From Candidatus Saccharimonadota bacterium (lineage in GTDB: Bacteria > Patescibacteriota > Saccharimonadia > Saccharimonadales > Saccharimonadaceae), in contig JAGCAL010000032.1 in NCBI GenBank assembly GCA_017652715.1, positions 1 through 7,162 of the forward strand: a stretch of 7,162 bases of DNA, read 5' to 3'. Below the pieces are notes generated by a model. The model had not been told where the DNA came from. It searched no databases and saw nothing but the letters and a program-made list of their open reading frames with translations. Shown piece after piece: positions 5,445 to 7,162 of the stretch (positions within the stretch are counted from its first letter, which is position 1; every line of letters begins with the position of its first letter). A program made the position numbers and the translations under genes.

Positions 5445-7162
5445 ATGAACGATGACGGTGAGCAGTATTTTTATCATCCTTTAGAAAATATTGAGGACGT
5501 AGATATTTTTTATGAGGCCGTAGAGCGGGAACGCCTTACGGAGTCGATTTCGCCGGAGAGGCCTTATACGTATTGGACGATTGAGCTGTATGACCAGAGG
5601 AATGGGATTAGAGGTGGGGGCGGACTTGGGGTTCTGGCGGCCGATACTAGGCGCGTAGCTGAGAAAATGGGGATACCATTTACGTTAATTACGCCTTTTT
5701 ATCCCTCAGAGACACGTCAGATAATTAAAGATGGTCGCCTTTATGATGAGCATATAGATGTTGATTATAAAAAATTCGGTTTTAAATATATTGATAAGGT
5801 AAATATTAAGTGTCACGATTCGCTTTGTCGGCTTGATGTGATTGAAAAGAAGTTTAAAAATACGCGGATTATTGCAATTACGGAGCCGAATTTTGGGGAA
5901 TTATATTCTGGGATGAGCGGGTCCGATCACCGTTTATATCAGGAGGTCGCGTTAGGATTTGGCGGTTATAAAGCGCTGAAATTGGTTGGTCTTAAACCTG
6001 CGATTATTCAGTTGAATGAGGTCGCGACGTTTTTTGCAGCACTTGCGCGACTTGATGAGCTTTCGTCAAACGGCATGGATTTTTATGAAGCTGTCGTTTA
6101 TACAAGAAAGCACACGCTTTATACGAATCATACTTTAGTCCAGGCGGCGGAAGCAGAGTTTTCTTATGAGCAATTCTCGCGTTATGTTTTCCCAAATTTA
6201 AAATCTTTGGCGGTAAAGAAATGGCTGTCTGATAAGTTTGAAAATGGTCGAATCAAATTGTCATCTGTCGCGATAGAGATTGCTGAGCTGCGTTCCGGGG
6301 TTTCAAAATTACATGCAAGGGTAGCCAATTATCACGATATTGCCGGTAACAAAGTTAAGTTTAAGGCAATAACCAATGGGATTGATTTAGATAATTGGAC
6401 TTTGCCAGAAATCTTAGAATACTATCATAAAAATGGACTTCTGGACGAAGTGAATGCTCCGACTAATGGTTATATTGAACGATTGTCGGTCTTAACGAGT
6501 GATAAAATTCGCGAATTTAAGGTATCTGGACGAGAGATTTTGAATGAGGTTTTGAAGAAATATCCTGACCATAACGGTAAGATATTACATTTTTCCGATG
6601 AAGATTTTATTTTCGATTTCAAGCGACGTTTTGTTGATTATAAACGCCCGGAATTACCATTCAGGGATATAGAAAGACTTCGTAATATACTAGAAAGACG
6701 TGGTGCGCATTATATTTTGGCGGGGCGGGTTCATGTTGGCGACGAGAATATGTCTGGGAAGCTGAGTCGCCTACTTGAGGCTATTCGAAAAGACGCATAT
6801 CTAAGCGAACACGTTCATTATATCGCGAATTACGATGAGGAATTGGCTTATGGACTTTCGTGTGGGTCAAATGTAGCTATTAATATTCCAATAGTTGGGC
6901 TTGAGGCTTGTGGAACGTCTTGGATGAAGGACGTTGCTAATTTGAATGTTTTGATTTCTACGCATGATGGCGGAGTTGCGGACGGCTCGATTAATTCTTA
7001 TCTAAATGTTTCTGGAGCGGACGAGCATGATGAGCTTGATATGCTCTATCAGCGCATGGAAGAATCTATCTCAATCTGGGAAAACGACTACGATCTAGAA
7101 TATACAATAAAAAAGCAATTAAAAAACTTCTTACCCGTTATTTCTGGTGCCAGAATGATGAA
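5445..7162 (+). CDS. glgP: Alpha-glucan (glycogen) phosphorylase, short type, GT35; 3' end cut by the window
   Basis: The frame is open for 572 codons to the window edge. By its last motifs it is near its natural end. GT35 enzymes release glucose-1-phosphate from alpha-1,4-glucan using phosphate and PLP, in the cytosol. Visible landmarks: GGGGLGVLA (57-65); SDHRLYQEVALGFGG, matching the short-type RQExxLGxGG; QLNEVATFF (189-197); YTNHT; GVSKLHARV; ITNGIDLDNW; RRFVDYKRPE with phosphate-binding R395 and K400; ANYDEELAYGLSCG; and EACGTSWMK (487-495), where K495 aligns with the PLP lysine (Lys680 of rabbit phosphorylase). At A194 the family has His (NEGHxAF in the short type, NDTH in animals), so a known active-site residue is missing. 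The N-terminal regulatory part of long phosphorylases is absent. The start ATG has only an upstream stop (5424) and the promoter before it. The gene would let the cell use stored or host-derived glucan. Confidence 0.88.
   Translation, partial: MNDDGEQYFYHPLENIEDVDIFYEAVERERLTESISPERPYTYWTIELYDQRNGIRGGGGLGVLAADTRRVAEKMGIPFTLITPFYPSETRQIIKDGRLYDEHIDVDYKKFGFKYIDKVNIKCHDSLCRLDVIEKKFKNTRIIAITEPNFGELYSGMSGSDHRLYQEVALGFGGYKALKLVGLKPAIIQLNEVATFFAALARLDELSSNGMDFYEAVVYTRKHTLYTNHTLVQAAEAEFSYEQFSRYVFPNLKSLAVKKWLSDKFENGRIKLSSVAIEIAELRSGVSKLHARVANYHDIAGNKVKFKAITNGIDLDNWTLPEILEYYHKNGLLDEVNAPTNGYIERLSVLTSDKIREFKVSGREILNEVLKKYPDHNGKILHFSDEDFIFDFKRRFVDYKRPELPFRDIERLRNILERRGAHYILAGRVHVGDENMSGKLSRLLEAIRKDAYLSEHVHYIANYDEELAYGLSCGSNVAINIPIVGLEACGTSWMKDVANLNVLISTHDGGVADGSINSYLNVSGADEHDELDMLYQRMEESISIWENDYDLEYTIKKQLKNFLPVISGARMM

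Noticed and set aside
1..7162. CRISPR array or transposon
   Set aside because: There are no regularly spaced repeats and no transposase motifs. The only long direct repeat seen is the tRNA-end pair.

Overview
The window looks like a compact chromosome segment from a small-genome bacterium. My best guess is Candidatus Saccharibacteria (TM7) or a related CPR lineage. The base composition is moderately AT-rich, all four visible stop codons are TAA, and no TGA needs to be read as an amino acid. Three of the large genes (or their promoters) start right behind extended -10 boxes, with very short leaders in two cases. The proteins are clear but diverged members of common families. The lineage call is inference; the family calls rest on motifs.

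Layout, left to right. A 1035-residue fused ABC transporter (ATPase plus FtsX/MacB-type permease, with an unusually large outside domain) fills 52-3159. Three bases after its stop is the promoter of a tRNA-Gln(CUG) gene with encoded CCA (3181-3255). The last 22 bases of that tRNA are repeated exactly 64 bp downstream, as is typical of an attachment site for an integrating element, and a terminator hairpin follows. Next come two divergent, unrecognised genes: a 73-residue protein on the minus strand (3489-3710) and a 159-residue protein on the plus strand (3877-4356). Both have strong Shine-Dalgarno sites, each has a full -35/-10 promoter, and each has its own intrinsic terminator. In this they differ from their neighbours.

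The right half holds a PlsC/GPAT-like acyltransferase (4467-5426). After an 18-bp gap that contains a whole extended -10 promoter, it is followed by a short-type alpha-glucan (glycogen) phosphorylase of family GT35, which is cut by the window end (5445-7162).

Working picture: a lipid-related acyltransferase and a storage-glucan phosphorylase sit together, an ABC exporter or lipid/protein-handling transporter lies to the left, and a small possibly accessory islet sits beside a tRNA gene that may be an integration site. The strongest leads are the duplicated tRNA end, the shared TGTGnTATAAT-type promoter that places ATG at or near +1, the 159-residue protein with a P-loop-like but degenerate Walker A, and the phosphorylase that lacks the usual active-site histidine while keeping its PLP lysine.
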